Below, one piece after another: positions 18,201-28,990 of a stretch of DNA of 64,000 bases. A program made the translations under genes and the position numbers. Below the pieces are notes generated by a model that was not told the DNA's origin, did no database searches, and saw nothing but the letters and a program-made list of their open reading frames with translations. The stretch lies in contig NC_079415.1 in the NCBI RefSeq assembly GCF_026213295.1, positions 28,621,681 to 28,685,680 of the forward strand, read 5' to 3'. Each line of letters begins with the position of its first letter. Within the stretch, counting starts at the first letter, position 1. The DNA is from Gadus chalcogrammus. Lineage: Eukaryota > Chordata > Actinopteri > Gadiformes > Gadidae.

Positions 18201-21200
18201 ACCATGTTAAACATAGGAAGTGCGGCCAGCCGCATCTACTCATTGCAACCAATCACACATCAGCTATTTATTTTTATAACGTTCGAAGCAAATTAGCCTT
18301 TAGTGGCCACCTTGTGCGGCAACTGACTAGAAGGTTCCTTTGCAGTACATTCAAGCAGCATGCACCATGAATGATTTTACTTAACTTTATGAAGTTGAAT
18401 TTTGTCTGCATGTTTGATTAAAAGTTTAGAAGCATTGCACTCTGCTGACACACTATTAGGTGTCTAGTTTTTAGTTCTGATCCTCTCTAATGCGCAACCA
18501 CACGACATGTCACGTGAGTATGTTTTTTTAAAAGTTGTGTGGGCCTATACTTCAGAAGATACATGCATGTGCGGTTGTACTGCGCATTCATGTTGCCTCC
18601 CTGGTGAGCTCGGCCAAAGAATCGCTACTGGATGTGTGATCTCTTGTTTAAAAATGTAAGAAGTTGTATAGCGTGCCAGCCACAAAACACAGCTCTTCAC
18701 ATTAATAGAGTTCAAGGCCCCGTCCAAACGGGCGAAAACAATCCATTTTCCTTTGATGCGGTTCAGGAATATCTCGAAAGAAAGAAAACACGGATTCATT
18801 GCGAAACCGCATCGAGCTGTAGAAACCCTGTAGTACACATTCCAGGCCCATAAGGGGCGCTGCTTCTGCTACAGATTCAAGCAAAAAAAATGAAGAGGCG
18901 AGAATGTGCATAAAGCCTGCGTGCTGTTTACAAACATACAGTCCGAATACCTCTCTGTAGTGCTTCGCTGTATATCAAAATAGATTTGGTGTATGTGTCT
19001 GTCCGTAATCCTTTTTAAATTTATTTTGGTAGCGGTGCAACATTAAATATTGCACTAGCAACCCAACAAGGGACATTATCTGCTGCAGAATTGTCACAAG
19101 CATGTAGTCCGCCATCTTTGTGCTTGACGTTCTGAGATGCCGCGACCCAATCATGCTGCTATCCATTTGGTTGGTACGCCGGTACGAACGACTCTAGCGA
19201 GAACGTGACGTATTTCCCTTGTCTAGCCTTCCAGTTTGTCATTTGTGTTTCTGTCGAGCCACGAATGGGAGTAGCAGCAGGCGGGAGTGTGTCTATGTTC
19301 CCCGGGTCCTATGTTCGCCGGATCTGTCTGGATGGTCGGCCGAAACGCACAAGACTAATGCGGTTTCAGACTGTTAACGTCCCTTTTTGTTATTGAAAAA
19401 ACCCTCTAGTGAACCATCTGAAGGTGTTGTCTTGCTCTAAAAAAGTATTTTATAAACATCCCACATTAATGATTAATGATTAATCAATTTAGTGATGCTA
19501 ATGACGTTTTTGAATATTTAAAAGTGTCTCCTAAATGCCTTTATAGTCAAATAGCAGGGAGGGCTTAGGTGTCTTGCTCAAAGTTACTTAAATGTACTCT
19601 TAAGGCAACCACACACCGGACCAACTGCCCGATTCGCGTCGGTAAATGAAGTCGGGCTATTTAATCTGGCCGACTCGAACACCGACATGGGTGGTACACA
19701 CCTACGGGATTACAGCTGATGCCGTACGTTCTGCGCTTGCGCGAGATGTAATGTCTCCAAAACAACAGGCAGCGCTAATCCGTATTGTGGGCCAAAAAAC
19801 ACGAAAACTGGTTTACACTGTTTATCTGGTATGTTGGGTGCCCTAGGTCTCGACCCGCTCACCTGCTCCTGGATTAGTGACTTCCTCACAAATCGACCCC
19901 AGAAGGTGAAACTAGGACCCCACTTCTCCTCCACCCGCACCCTCAGCACAGGCTCTCCACAGGGGTTTGTGCTGAGCCCACTCCTCTACTCTCTGTACAC
20001 CTTCGACTGCAGTCCCACCCACCCCAGCAACACCATAGTGAAGTTCGCGGACGACACGACGGTGGTGGGACTGATCTCAGAGGGAGACGAGTCTGCCTAC
20101 AGAGATGAGATCCTGAAGTGAACATCGTGGTGTTCAGACAACAACTTGGCATTGAACACCACAAAAACTAAGGAGATCCTCCTGGACTTCAGGAAAAGCA
20201 AAGCAGACCCGGCTTCCCTCTACATCGACGGTGACTGTGTAGAGAGAGTCCACACCTTCCGCTTCCTGGGCACCATGAACTCTGCTGGCCTCTCCTGGAC
20301 TGCCAACACGGCGGCGGTCGTCAAGAAGGCTCAGCAGCGGCTACACTTCCTCAGGGTGCTCAGGAGGAACAACGTGGGAGAGAAGCTGCTGGTGACCTTC
20401 TACCGCTCCACCATCGAGTGTTCTGACGTTCTGTATCTCAGTGTGGTTTTCACAGTGCACTGAGGCAGAGCGGAAGAAGCTCCAGGGAGTGATAAACACC
20501 GCACAGAGGATCACGGCTGCCCCCTCCCCTCCCTGAAGGATATATACATCTCCCGCTGCCTCAGCAGAGCGGAGAGAATCACAAAGGACAGCCCACACCC
20601 TGGCTTTCACCTGTTCGACCTGATGCCCTCTGGCAGGTGCTATAGGTCCATTAGAACCAGGTGTTCACGGTTCAAAGACAGCTTCTTCCCTATTGCTGTA
20701 TCCACCCTGAACACACACATGCACTGACCCCCGACTGACTGACCCCCCCCTAGCCCCCCCCCCCTCCCCACTGACCCCCAACCCCACTGACCCCCGACTG
20801 CAAGCATAGTTCTATTTAAATTGCACTGAATGCGCATGTGGTTTCTGTGGACGGTGTGGGGTGCACAACCTCCCACTGCTGTACTGTACTTTACTTTATT
20901 TTACTTTATTTATTTTACATTATTTACATTTCTATTTGGTATACTGTTGTACTTGTTCTATTTATATTTATTTATTTTCTCGAATGCACCAATTGGGAAA
21001 GCTTACTAAAAATGTCATTGTACTTGACTCGTGCAATGACAATAAAAGGCTTTCTATTCTATTCTATGTTTACAATCCTCATTTCCAGGCTTCAGTGATT
21101 CGCTAGTCAAGCTGCTAGAACCTCCAACAATCAGAATGGTAAAAGAATGACTTGCCGATTGCATGTTGAATCGGCTGAAATTAACGCTGACGTGGCCGAT

Positions 21201-22275
21201 TTGAGCGACCACACCATATAGACTCATGTCACCGACGCCAATTTTCCAATTTTCTCACCGAAGCCGATTTTCGGTCCGGTGTGGGCTTGCCTTTACAGGG
21301 CTAAGAGTAGCAATACCTCACCACGCCGGTGTCTCTTGGTTCCCCAGAATTGGCACCTCCTCCTGCCTCCATCACGATTCAGGTGATGGGGAGGAACGTC
21401 ACACTAGTGGGGAAGCGGCTGTGCTGGTCAGACGCCCTGTTCTACTGCAGAGACTATCACTGGGACCTGCTGAGCATCAGGGGCCCCGAGGACCAGGAAA
21501 TGGTTGATGAGCTGGTGGCTATCGCCCCCTTTCCGCTAACTAGACAACTCTGGGCGGGCCTGCGCAGGTACTGGCAAGGTCTTGCTGTCTATCAAACAAC
21601 AAGTCTGTACCTATGATCATCTGTCCGTCCCTTTGACGTAGAAATACCATGGAAAAAAAAATATTTGGCTGTGTTATTCTACCCTCCACTAATTCTTTCA
21701 ACTCTTTTAATGTCTGTAGGTCAATTCGAGGAAGCTCCTGGTTTTGGATGTCCGGTGACCCAATGGACTTCACCCAATGGGACGCAGCCTCACATCATTC
21801 CAGCCCCTGTGGGGGTGTGTCCAGTGTGGAACCTTCCACATGGAGGCAAGGCTCTTGCGAAGAACATCTTAACTTCATCTGTTTTACAGGTTGGTGTCCA
21901 ACCTATAGAACCATTACCAGGGCGTGAGGGCCAAGCTTCCTTTTTGGGAAAAGTCCTCAAAAGTACTGAGCTCCACCTAGAAGTTTGAATAAAGAGAAAC
22001 GAGTGGTAACGTTATCATTAGCAGAGTAAACGCTGCCATAAGTGCAGTTATTTCAGGAATGGACTTAAATAACAACCACAACAAGGGCATGCACTTAAGG
22101 AGTTTGTCAGCGGAAAAAATATTTTCGAATATAATATATTATCAGGATGATATCCAGGCTACTCCTCTTCCACGTTCATTGACCTTCATGTATCTCTGTT
22201 TCCGCAGGTCCGACAGAAGTAGTGAAAAGGTACTTCTCTAGTTCCACAAGAGGGAAACCAACTTGTAAAAACTAG
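10957..22275 (+). CDS. Secreted F-type lectin / C-type lectin fusion protein
   Basis: Seven exons join in frame: 10957-10990 (ATG), 16142-16180, 16287-16572, 17157-17293, 21348-21567, 21720-21889, 22208-22275 (stop 22273). All are GT-AG with matching phases; 954 nt give 317 residues. Residues 1-26 are a hydrophobic signal peptide split over two exons. Residues about 30-165 form an F-type lectin (eel fucolectin/tachylectin-4) domain: '[12 protein letters not shown]', '[17 protein letters not shown]', '[11 protein letters not shown]', '[10 protein letters not shown]', '[10 protein letters not shown]'. Residues about 176-295 form a C-type lectin domain: '[12 protein letters not shown]', '[16 protein letters not shown]', 'LWAGLR', 'FWMSGDP', '[11 protein letters not shown]'. 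A basic 22-residue tail follows. His66 and Arg93 of the fucose site are present (H-x26-R), but the usual Gly-Asp-Cys-Cys loop is replaced and one residue shorter. The CTLD lacks EPN/QPD and WND calcium motifs. Exons 1-2 are the least certain part. Confidence 0.78.
10991..11500. other. Lectin-gene intron 1, proximal part
   Basis: The first stretch of the 5.15-kb first intron (10991-16141). It is AT-rich, with a TATAT-type run near 11159-11181 and no recognisable exon or element. Confidence 0.4.
11518..11940. mobile_element. Left arm of an inverted composite element, with MITE sequence
   Basis: 11546-11577 ('cggaacccataaagggacat' type sequence) is repeated in reverse complement at about 14442-14490. 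From 11580 the sequence 'aagtgaaacttcacccatct' and following matches 60490-60640 on the same strand, so it is a dispersed repeat. No coding capacity. Confidence 0.5.
12034..12163 (+). repeat. 21-bp tandem repeat (about 5-6 units)
   Basis: Units read gtg(c/a)(t/g)cacgagaaagtatct with small changes, starting at 12034, 12055, 12076 and 12097, then degenerating to 12163. On the reverse strand the array reads as a Ser-Arg-Ala-His-Gln-Ile-Leu heptad. Single reversed units lie at about 13051-13073 and 14411-14433. Confidence 0.8.
12181..12224 (+). repeat. (GT)n microsatellite
   Basis: A short GT run with GC interruptions inside lectin intron 1. Its flanking sequence (gtgaataagtgcacatgtaaatctagatt) recurs after the next GT run, so the two are tandem duplicates. 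Confidence 0.85.
12364..12441 (+). repeat. (GT)n microsatellite, duplicate of the preceding
   Basis: An interrupted GT run followed by the same 'gtgaataagtgcacatgtaa' context as at 12240. About 230 bp was therefore duplicated in tandem. Confidence 0.85.
12790..12930 (+). mobile_element. LINE reverse transcriptase fragment
   Basis: The frame contains '[18 protein letters not shown]' followed by a Gln-Leu pair. This is the N-terminal RT motif (domain 0-1) of CR1/L2/Rex-type LINEs. Nothing else of the element is readable. Confidence 0.7.
13075..14411. mobile_element. PIF/Harbinger transposon, decayed
   Basis: The ends are inverted repeats beginning GGG(G/A)TCTCATTTATAA at 13075 and its reverse complement ending about 14411. 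It has remnants of both proteins of this superfamily: a Myb/SANT-like protein on the minus strand (13893-14168), and on the plus strand a transposase N-terminal scrap near 13830-13890 ('[16 protein letters not shown]'). The catalytic DDE core is absent. It is inserted in a reversed unit of the 21-bp satellite. Confidence 0.72.
13893..14168 (-). pseudogene. Harbinger Myb/SANT-like DNA-binding protein, N-terminal fragment
   Basis: A 91-codon frame with the features of the Myb/SANT-like domain in the accessory protein of Harbinger transposons: '[20 protein letters not shown]', then a segment with '[12 protein letters not shown]', then '[14 protein letters not shown]'. In this superfamily the Myb-like protein binds DNA and helps the transposase enter the nucleus. 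The frame ends after the first domain, so it is a remnant within the 13075-14411 element and not a host gene. Confidence 0.65.
14442..14510. mobile_element. Right arm of the inverted composite element
   Basis: Reverse complement of 11518-11577: both arms share 'gggataa', 'taaaggga' and 'cggaaccc' in the same order. Together with the reversed 21-bp satellite units the arms outline one old element about 3 kb long, invaded by Harbinger and LINE pieces. Confidence 0.45.
14511..16141. other. Lectin-gene intron 1, distal part
   Basis: No exon supported except the short coding exon at 16142. At about 15371-15480 lies a MITE-like block ('taagggataatta...cagtttaatatgcccggcac...gcaagaagtagaataaa') that recurs at 63690-63840. 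The rest is unassigned. Confidence 0.45.
17294..17856. other. Lectin-gene intron 4, first part
   Basis: Noncoding sequence after the second F-type lectin exon. Nothing recognisable before the hAT terminus at 17857. Confidence 0.4.
17857..18370 (+). mobile_element. hAT-type element, one end
   Basis: Starts with a hAT-like terminus 'caggggcggttccttagagg'. Internal sequence, including 'tccggggctagccactgaag' at 18087, recurs in reverse orientation at about 27690-28001, where the terminus appears as its reverse complement. The two regions are thus copies of one family. There is no transposase frame; the far end was not identified. Confidence 0.6.
18371..19602. other. Lectin-gene intron, unassigned repeat-like sequence
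   Basis: No exon seen. A 'ggccccgtccaaacgggcga' sequence at 18716 looks like the start of a DNA transposon, but I could not find a convincing matching end. Confidence 0.35.
19603..21292. mobile_element. Harbinger-like MITE split by a LINE
   Basis: The left end 'aggcaaccacacaccggac' and the reverse complement of the right end 'aggcaagcccacaccggac' match, and a TTA lies on each side (19600-19602, 21293-21295). That is the three-base TWA duplication expected of PIF/Harbinger. The original MITE is about 230 bp on each side (19603-19829, about 21069-21292). The middle is a younger LINE. Confidence 0.7.
19830..21068 (+). mobile_element. L2-type LINE, 5'-truncated, RT region
   Basis: Translation gives RT motifs in order: '[18 protein letters not shown]', the catalytic 'FADDTTVV', '[15 protein letters not shown]', '[13 protein letters not shown]', and the post-RT '[14 protein letters not shown]'. 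The 3' UTR has 'gtacttgactcgtgcaatga' followed by 'caataaa' and a TTCTA tandem tail. Frames shift at least at 20121 (tga) and 20461. It is inserted in the Harbinger-like MITE inside a lectin-gene intron. Its subfamily differs from that of the 1-760 copy. Confidence 0.82.
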
Positions 22276-22950
22276 GTTGGTGTCACTGGGAATGCATCTA
22301 CTGAATCACAAGTAGTCCTAAATCGTGTAGTTTCTGAATGATATGGCTCAGAGCTTGTCTCTGGTAGCTAGCTAGTTCTTAATTTTGTCCTTATGGGCAT
22401 AGTTCTCAAACTCACAAAAGATGTCTATCCTTGGTATTAGTGCTCTAATAGCTTAAACATGTAAAAAGTTAGGTATATAATCCATGAACAACATTATAAG
22501 CAGGATTAGTTGTGTCATTGCATTTGTCCTTTGATGCGAGTTGTGGAGATTGTGAGTTCAAGATGGTCAAAAGACTAAATAAAATACCAGTCGGTATTTT
22601 TATCCCTGTCTTTTGGAATTTTTGTGTCAGCACCTCGTTCTAGGACTCATTGACTCTCTCGCTGCTTATTCATTCTGTTTGTTGTGCCTGTGACTCCGCC
22701 TCTCACCTGTACATGCTGCCTTTTTCTGTTTCCCGCCCTTTTTTCCTGCTCACCTGTTCCTCATTGTGTGGTTAGAACCATGAGAGATACCAAATAATGT
22801 GCAGTTCTGAGAACACAGATTATTGGTTATAGTGTATGAAATTTGTTAACGGTATAATATGTTGGCATAATATTTAGGTATAATACATTTAATCCAAAAA
22901 AATCGTTTGCACGTTGTGAAGTTGAGTTGAATCATGGGAGTCGTTTCTGT
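22276..22950. other. Lectin-gene 3' flank
   Basis: Follows the lectin stop codon and probably holds its 3' UTR, with an 'aataaa' at about 22579. No further gene seen. Confidence 0.35.
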
Positions 22951-23035
22951 CTGGTAAGAGAAATAATGATCACAGACGAGTACTAATGTGTTAATCATGT
23001 TATGTCATTTCATTCTGATAAATAAGTAACATAAC

Positions 23036-23610
23036 TAGTGGTGGGCCGTTATCGGCGTTAACGGCTGCGTTAACGCCAAACTTTTATCGCACGATAAAAT
23101 AAATATCGCCGTTAATCTATTTTCAAACACTTCCTTGCTCGGACCCATCACGTGACTGAACTAACCAATCAGAAGCTAGAATTTAGACTGAGGTAAACGT
23201 GAGGGAATCAGAGAGGCAGATTCAACAGAATATCCTGACTGTGTTAAATATGTAAACATGTAAATATGGAAGTAATAATTGTGTAACATAAATATGTAAA
23301 TGATTAAATGACTAAACATTGTAAGTACATTTCTAGCAAATTAACTCCAATATAAATTATATTAATTTATTCTACAACTTTCAAATATTTAACTACTAAA
23401 CCCTACATTATTTTGGATTATTACATGGCTCTTCTCAATGCTGTAGACTGCTCCATTCACTTGCATGGGCCTTCCCAACGTTCAGCTGTCAATCATTTTT
23501 GTTTATGCTCCGTTCACTTGCATGGGCACTTCACAACTTCTGGCGGTGAATTATATTTGATAATTCACCGTTGCCAAGTATAATTGGAAAAATATCTATG
23601 CCCACCACTA
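23036..23610. mobile_element. Non-autonomous hAT element, complete, with 8-bp TSD
   Basis: Terminal inverted repeats 'tagtggtgggc' and 'gcccaccacta'. The flanks are a perfect 8-bp duplication, aacataac, at 23028-23035 and 23611-23618. Length 575 bp, no transposase frame. Copy 1 of the host repeat has no insertion at this point. An 8-bp TSD with this terminal sequence is diagnostic of hAT. Confidence 0.88.
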
Positions 23611-23844
23611 AACATAACGTTAACTTGCTAACCCACCACTGATGAATTGACTACCCCAAAATACTGTTGATTATGTTATTTGAGGTTACATTATCCACAG
23701 CATTTAAAACAATCCTACAAAAAATAACTTTAAGAGCAAGGTTGTACATAGTTCTCATTTTTTAATGTCAGCACATACCTGCCGAGGAGGCGGTGTCAGG
23801 CAGCAGCACTCCTCTCTTCGGAGCCATCGTTTGGTCTATATTAA

Positions 23845-24394
23845 AGGTTGGGTATGGGATTTGCGCAACGCCAGCAGATTTTGATAATACACGACTCAAA
23901 TGGTCTTACCCCCTCTCCTTCAACGCTGACTCTGACTCCACCCATTCCAAGTACATTGACGCGCACTCATGCACGAGCGCGAACACAGATGCGCGAGAGC
24001 GAGCCAGGCTAGCTAGGTTGGAGTTTAGGGTTGTCTTCTAGTGCTAGGTCCAAATGTGCATTAGCTAGTTAGCTAGCTCCAGTAGCTACCGCAGGATAAC
24101 ATCAAACAGAAGCTTGCTCTGGGTCACAAAATTGAGTACGTGCACAAAGGGGTCACGCGCGGGGGAAGGGAGAGTGCAGTATGACCGTTTGATTGACGTA
24201 CTTACTGTCCAATGCCACTCGGTGGTTCTGGAAATAATTGGCTGCAGTTTTTCGAGCCCTGCCCGTTCCACAGATGATTGACTTGTTTAATATTCATGTC
24301 AGTACTTTCAACTCAGTGGCTGTAAGTGGGTTATGTTAAGGATTTCAAGTAATTTTGAAAAAATTGCCAAAAAAGAGAATTCAATACCCAACCT
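23845..24394. mobile_element. MITE with AGGTTGGGTAT ends and TTAA flanks
   Basis: The ends 'aggttgggtat' and 'atacccaacct' are inverted, flanked by TTAA at 23841-23844 and 24395-24398. Copy 1 has a single ttaa at the matching point (about 9115). About 550 bp and noncoding. TTAA duplication suggests piggyBac or a related superfamily; a TAA duplication (Harbinger) is also possible from the same bases. Confidence 0.75.
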
Positions 24395-24741
24395 TTAATA
24401 CACAGTTGAAACAGACCATTACAATGGTACAACGACTGATTTCTGAGCAATTTTGGCAAAACCATTTGTATAATGTAAATACACAACTCAACAAAATCTA
24501 TAACATTGGTCGATCACTTTTAGATGTGTTTATGCAGAAATGTTGCATGTTATTTCTCTTAATATTATACATAGACAAAATGTTTTTATTAAGTCACTTT
24601 GGATTAAAGCATCTGCTAAGTGCCCTTAATGTAATTGTATACTGCTGTATACATTTTAGGTGACTTATAGCAGTATGGCTATGAGTTCATGTGAGTACTT
24701 GAGTACACTGAGACATTTTTTCCACAAGGGGACAATAAATG

Positions 24742-25009
<268 letters not shown>

Positions 25010-25490
25010 GAGTGCTTAGGACATCAGCATATTAAAGGTGCTATTCAAACTCTCTTTGGCTGTAGGCTGTGTACACAACAACAATCATTACTTCATATGA
25101 CACATTACGCACATTTTATTGGGATAATGTCCATAGTATTATTTCTCAAAGTTTTTGACTGTTTTAGGCCCTATAAAATCTATTTGATTCTTTCCAAATT
25201 CCATTATATATATATTTATTTTTTGTGAAATTTCTTCCAAGAAGAAATTTTGCGATGCTTCACGAGAAACGGTTGCACTTTCTTAGCTTTTCTAAGGGGA
25301 TGGCCGACTCGGCGCACACAACAGCAAAGTCCTGAATAATTCCTTGTCTTGAATCTGCAGGTGCTTGTACTAGTAAAGGTCATTTGAGGAGGCATTCCCT
25401 GGCTAACCCACTGCTCTTCCTTGTTCTTCACATGGGCTTTAGACTTCAAGTGGTCATCACAGCTATTTTTACAGGTCCAGTCAAAAGTAT

Positions 25491-26688
25491 AGCCCTTTTT
25501 TCACATGTCCTCTGTCCTTTCTCCGAATTTGTATATCAGGAGGTTAGACCGTTAGGGTCATAACCTCAAGAGAGCTTATTTTTTTACCTCCCACTTCCCC
25601 ACTCCCCGCCAATCAGAGCATAGCTAAGATTTTGTGGACCAGCGGATGAGCAGCTCCGGCGTGGGGAACTCGGCGGCAGCCCGGCAGCTCAGCTCCGGGA
25701 GTACAATCTGTTTCTCTGCCGGACTGCCGCCAAAGCTTCGGCAGCAGTCCGGAGGAGGAGACATGGAGGAGAAAGGGATTGGACTCCCGGAGCTGTGCTG
25801 TCGGACTGCCGCCGAGCTACCCCCTGAAACAGAGGGGAATAGTGGTAGGCAAGATCTTTTTTCCTAAAAGTTATTTCCAGCAAACAACTTCAACTTCCTT
25901 TAATTTTACATCTAACAAACACTGGGAAAATGTTGATTTCTGTTTTTAACAGAGAAAACAGGAAGTGGAAGGCCGGGACCCTATAAAGACAATAATTATT
26001 GCCACTGTACTTTGTTAATATATCTATGTTAGTAAAGTGTGGTGCTGCTCATACAAATATCTGCCTCCTGTGTTTCATGTACTGTATATATGCTTTTTCC
26101 TCCCATGATGTGAGTTGTCAGTTTTCCAACATGGTGTCTCTCTCTGCCTCTCTCTGCCCACACTGCCTCAATCTCTGCCTGCCTCACTCTCTCTTTGCCC
26201 ATAGGGCGGCATGCAGACACCCACTGTCACCACTCTCTTCTTTTAAAAATAGAGAGTAGAATATATTCTTGTGGCCTTGTGCTGCAGATCAGAATGGGCA
26301 ACAAGACCATGGGGGTCTCTGACTGTGCTTGCCAGCTGTCAGTTAGGTGTGCACACTGGAGAACACAGCAGCAGCCAGCCAGAACAAAGGAGGCCCATTA
26401 ACACTGGGCCTTCAGAGACAGTGAGAGAGAGGCAGGCCTAGAAAGAGAGAGATCCTAATATGTGGAAAAGAGAAGATAGATATGTTAGACTGAATGATAA
26501 TAAAGTCTAAAAATAAAACAATTATAGTCAAACAAAAGTTAAAAAATAGCAGAGAACATGTAAAACGGGACTCGGATGTCATTTTAATACCAGCATCAAA
26601 GAGAGAGAGAGAGAGGATTGAGAGAACTGCCAGGAAAGTATAAAATTAAATTTAAAAAAAGCCATTATTTGAGAGACTAACCATCGCA
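25491..26688. other. Unassigned intergenic sequence with CT-rich and GA-rich patches
   Basis: No supported gene. A GC-rich patch at about 25640-25840 has internally related 'cggactgccgcc' segments. A CT-rich patch lies at 26139-26200 and a GA run at 26599-26614. Confidence 0.35.
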
Positions 26689-26716
26689 CGCACACACACG
26701 CACACGCACACGCACA

Positions 26717-26768
<52 letters not shown>

Positions 26769-26776
26769 CGCACACT
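26689..26776 (+). repeat. (CA)n microsatellite
   Basis: Interrupted AC/GC run outside any recognised gene. Confidence 0.9.
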
Positions 26777-26880
26777 TGGGTCTTGCCCAGTGGAGTGGGT
26801 GCTGCTCTCCGGGCAGCTCTCATGTCCCATCTCCCATTGGGCCACATGCTTTGTTTTTGTTAATGGCCTTTACTTTGTTC

Positions 26881-26936
26881 TGGGCCCAGTTTCCCGATAA
26901 CGATGGATCTACGCTCATACAATCATCCTCACGAGG
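26881..26936. mobile_element. MITE terminus shared with 50984-51034
   Basis: The sequence around 'gtttcccgataacgatggat' recurs in reverse complement at about 50990-51026, so both are ends of one dispersed DNA-transposon family. No matching second end was found here. Confidence 0.5.
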
Positions 26937-26937
26937 C

Positions 26938-28001
26938 AGTGGCGGCTCGTCCATAGAGGGCGCTGGGGCGCCGCCGTCCTGCCTGCCTGTTTTTATCTTT
27001 TATTTAATATAATAATAATCTTCTCATTTTGAAAAAATAATCAGTGTTAATTACATGCTAATAATGATTTTACCTTAGAATGTGTTTAGAACTCTCCGGA
27101 ATGATATTTGCGTTCCGCTTCACGTTCAACGTTTATCGTTGGGTGTAGTAGCCAATAGGCTGTCTTCCCGGGGCTCCATTTCACTCAGCCCAACCGTACT
27201 GGAATTCAAGGCACTAGTTGAGCCCCGGTTGCTATGCAAAAAAGTACATATGCGTCATATGTAACTGAGCAAAGAGAGACAAGGAACATCTTCGATCAAG
27301 TCACATACTACTTTCCAGATCGCGACTGTACCGTGCAATTCCGTTGTGTCTTTGAAAAAAGTTCCTTTCAGTTGGCGATCAAATTCAGACAAATTGGCAT
27401 TAAAAAAATCAGGACCTCCAAGACCAAATGTAATAATTAAACAGGTCTCTACAAAGGGGATGATGTCATACACCCGTCATACACCCGTTCTCCTTCTTGA
27501 AGTTTCGTGAGCTACCTGCTTTTTTGGTCTGGATCATGTTCAGTTTCGGTGTTGGTCTTCTATTCTCTTTTATGTTCAGCTGATGTTCAAACTCGAAAAT
27601 GTGTGTTCTTGTAGATATTTAATTATATTCTCCTCCATGTTGATATCGTTGTTAGTTGTGAGTATTAGCTGTAGCTTTGTTAGCCGCGGCAAGGCAGCAA
27701 CTGACTAGAAGGCTAATTTGCTTAGAACGTTAATAAAAAAAATGCAGATTTGTGATTGGTTTCAAGAAGGTGATGCGGCTGACCTCCCTTTATGTTTAAC
27801 ATGGTATGGATGATTTACCTTGCAACAGTGAAACTGAATTATGATTGGTTATTTTTTATGCTCACAGGAGGCATAAGTGAGTTTTGGCCCCTTTGCCTCC
27901 CTTCAGTGGCTAGCCCCGGACATAACATACTCAGCGTCCTGCCTTTTTCTTTTTTTAAATCCTGTGGAGGCGTTGCCTCCTCTAAGGAACCACCCCTGAG
28001 G
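26938..28001. mobile_element. hAT-type sequences with two termini
   Basis: The left end begins 'cagtggcggctcgtccatag'. The right end finishes with the reverse complement of 'caggggtggttccttagagg', and the right 310 bp matches 17857-18370 in reverse. This is either one hAT element with diverged ends or two adjacent ones. I see no clear 8-bp duplication and no transposase frame. Confidence 0.5.
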
Positions 28002-28003
28002 GT

Positions 28004-28225
28004 GAGAAAGACTGAGGGGGTGAGAGAGGGAAGGTGGGAGAAAGAGAGGGAGGGGGTGGGTGAGGGAAGTTCGGAGATAGAGTGGGAGGGGGTGAGAGGG
28101 GAAGATGAAGCGAGAGAGAGGGAGAAAGAGGGAGGGTGAGGTGAGGAGAGAAAAGAGAAATGGAGAGTGAGCGGAGGGAGAGAATGAGGGAAGGAGGGAG
28201 AGAGTGAGGGAGAGTAAGGAGAATG
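28004..28225 (+). repeat. GA-rich low-complexity tract
   Basis: Strongly purine-biased plus strand made of gagagg/gaggga blocks. Long frames in it are composition artefacts. Confidence 0.85.
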
Positions 28226-28244
28226 TAGCTTTTCCACAGAAAAT

Positions 28245-28700
28245 GACCCCATTTTACTTTCTGCAATTCTTTATTGAAATAAAAAGTGCGCAAACATTTG
28301 ATTATGTTATCATTCACAATGATCTACTTGCCCCAAACTAATTATTAATAGCGTTGCATAAAAACATTCAGTCAATCAGACATTGATCAATATAGTATAT
28401 GTAATCTAATCATGTATCATGGGCAATGATTTATAGTAGTTAGGGTTATTTCCCCTAATGTATTTCTCCTTGTTAAAAGACAACAGTACAACATCAAAGC
28501 GGGTTCTCTCAGATCTCACATCGTAGAGATTCTAATTCAAATAAAAGAATAAATAAAATAATAATAAAAAGTGTACAAACATTTGATTATGTTATCATTC
28601 ATAATGTTCTACTTGCCCCAAACATTTAAAATTGTTAATAGTGTTGCATTTAAAGTTTAAAACATTGAGTCAATCAGACATTGATCTATATATTATATTG
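28245..28700 (-). repeat. Tandem duplicate of TRIM 3'-flank sequence
   Basis: 28260-28325 and 28560-28625 are near-identical ('aacatttgattatgttatca' context, then 'ctacttgccccaaac'). Sequence at 28506-28540 ('ttctctcagatctcac...gtagagattctaatt') recurs at 29853-29885 beside the stop of TRIM copy 1 and resembles the 3' flank of copy 4. This appears to be displaced 3' UTR sequence of the TRIM family. On the minus strand it includes a possible poly(A) signal (tttatt at 28269). Confidence 0.55.
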
Positions 28701-28702
28701 AT

Positions 28703-28990
28703 TGATTGATTGATTGATTGATTATGTTTATTTTCGTGTCATGCCACACAAGTAGCCCATCCCACACAGGATTACAAGATACGATATAACTACACAAAGA
28801 GTGTAGTAGATACACAATCACACTTTTGTACCGGATAAACACGCTAAATATAAATTGACATATTCCTCCTAGCCCACGCCTTTTCAATAAACTCAGCAAT
28901 CCCAAAAGTTCTATATTTGAATAGCCAAGCTAACATATCCTTGTCACGCTTATAATGAACTTATTTTAGGTGATCTTTATTGAATAACCT
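28703..28990 (-). mobile_element. LINE 3' end with (ATCA)n tail
   Basis: On the minus strand a short frame ends in '...KINIINQSINQSI', i.e. a 3' UTR running into an aatcaatcaatc tail (28703-28727 on the plus strand). The structure is that of a 3' end of a LINE; the family is uncertain. Confidence 0.5.

Noticed and set aside
25634..25867. 77-codon GC-rich frame
   Set aside because: No conserved motif, frames open on both strands, and internally repeated cggactgccgcc segments suggest a repeat.
27839..28317. Pro/Ser/Leu-rich frames on the minus strand
   Set aside because: Composition artefact of the GA-rich tract at 28004-28225.
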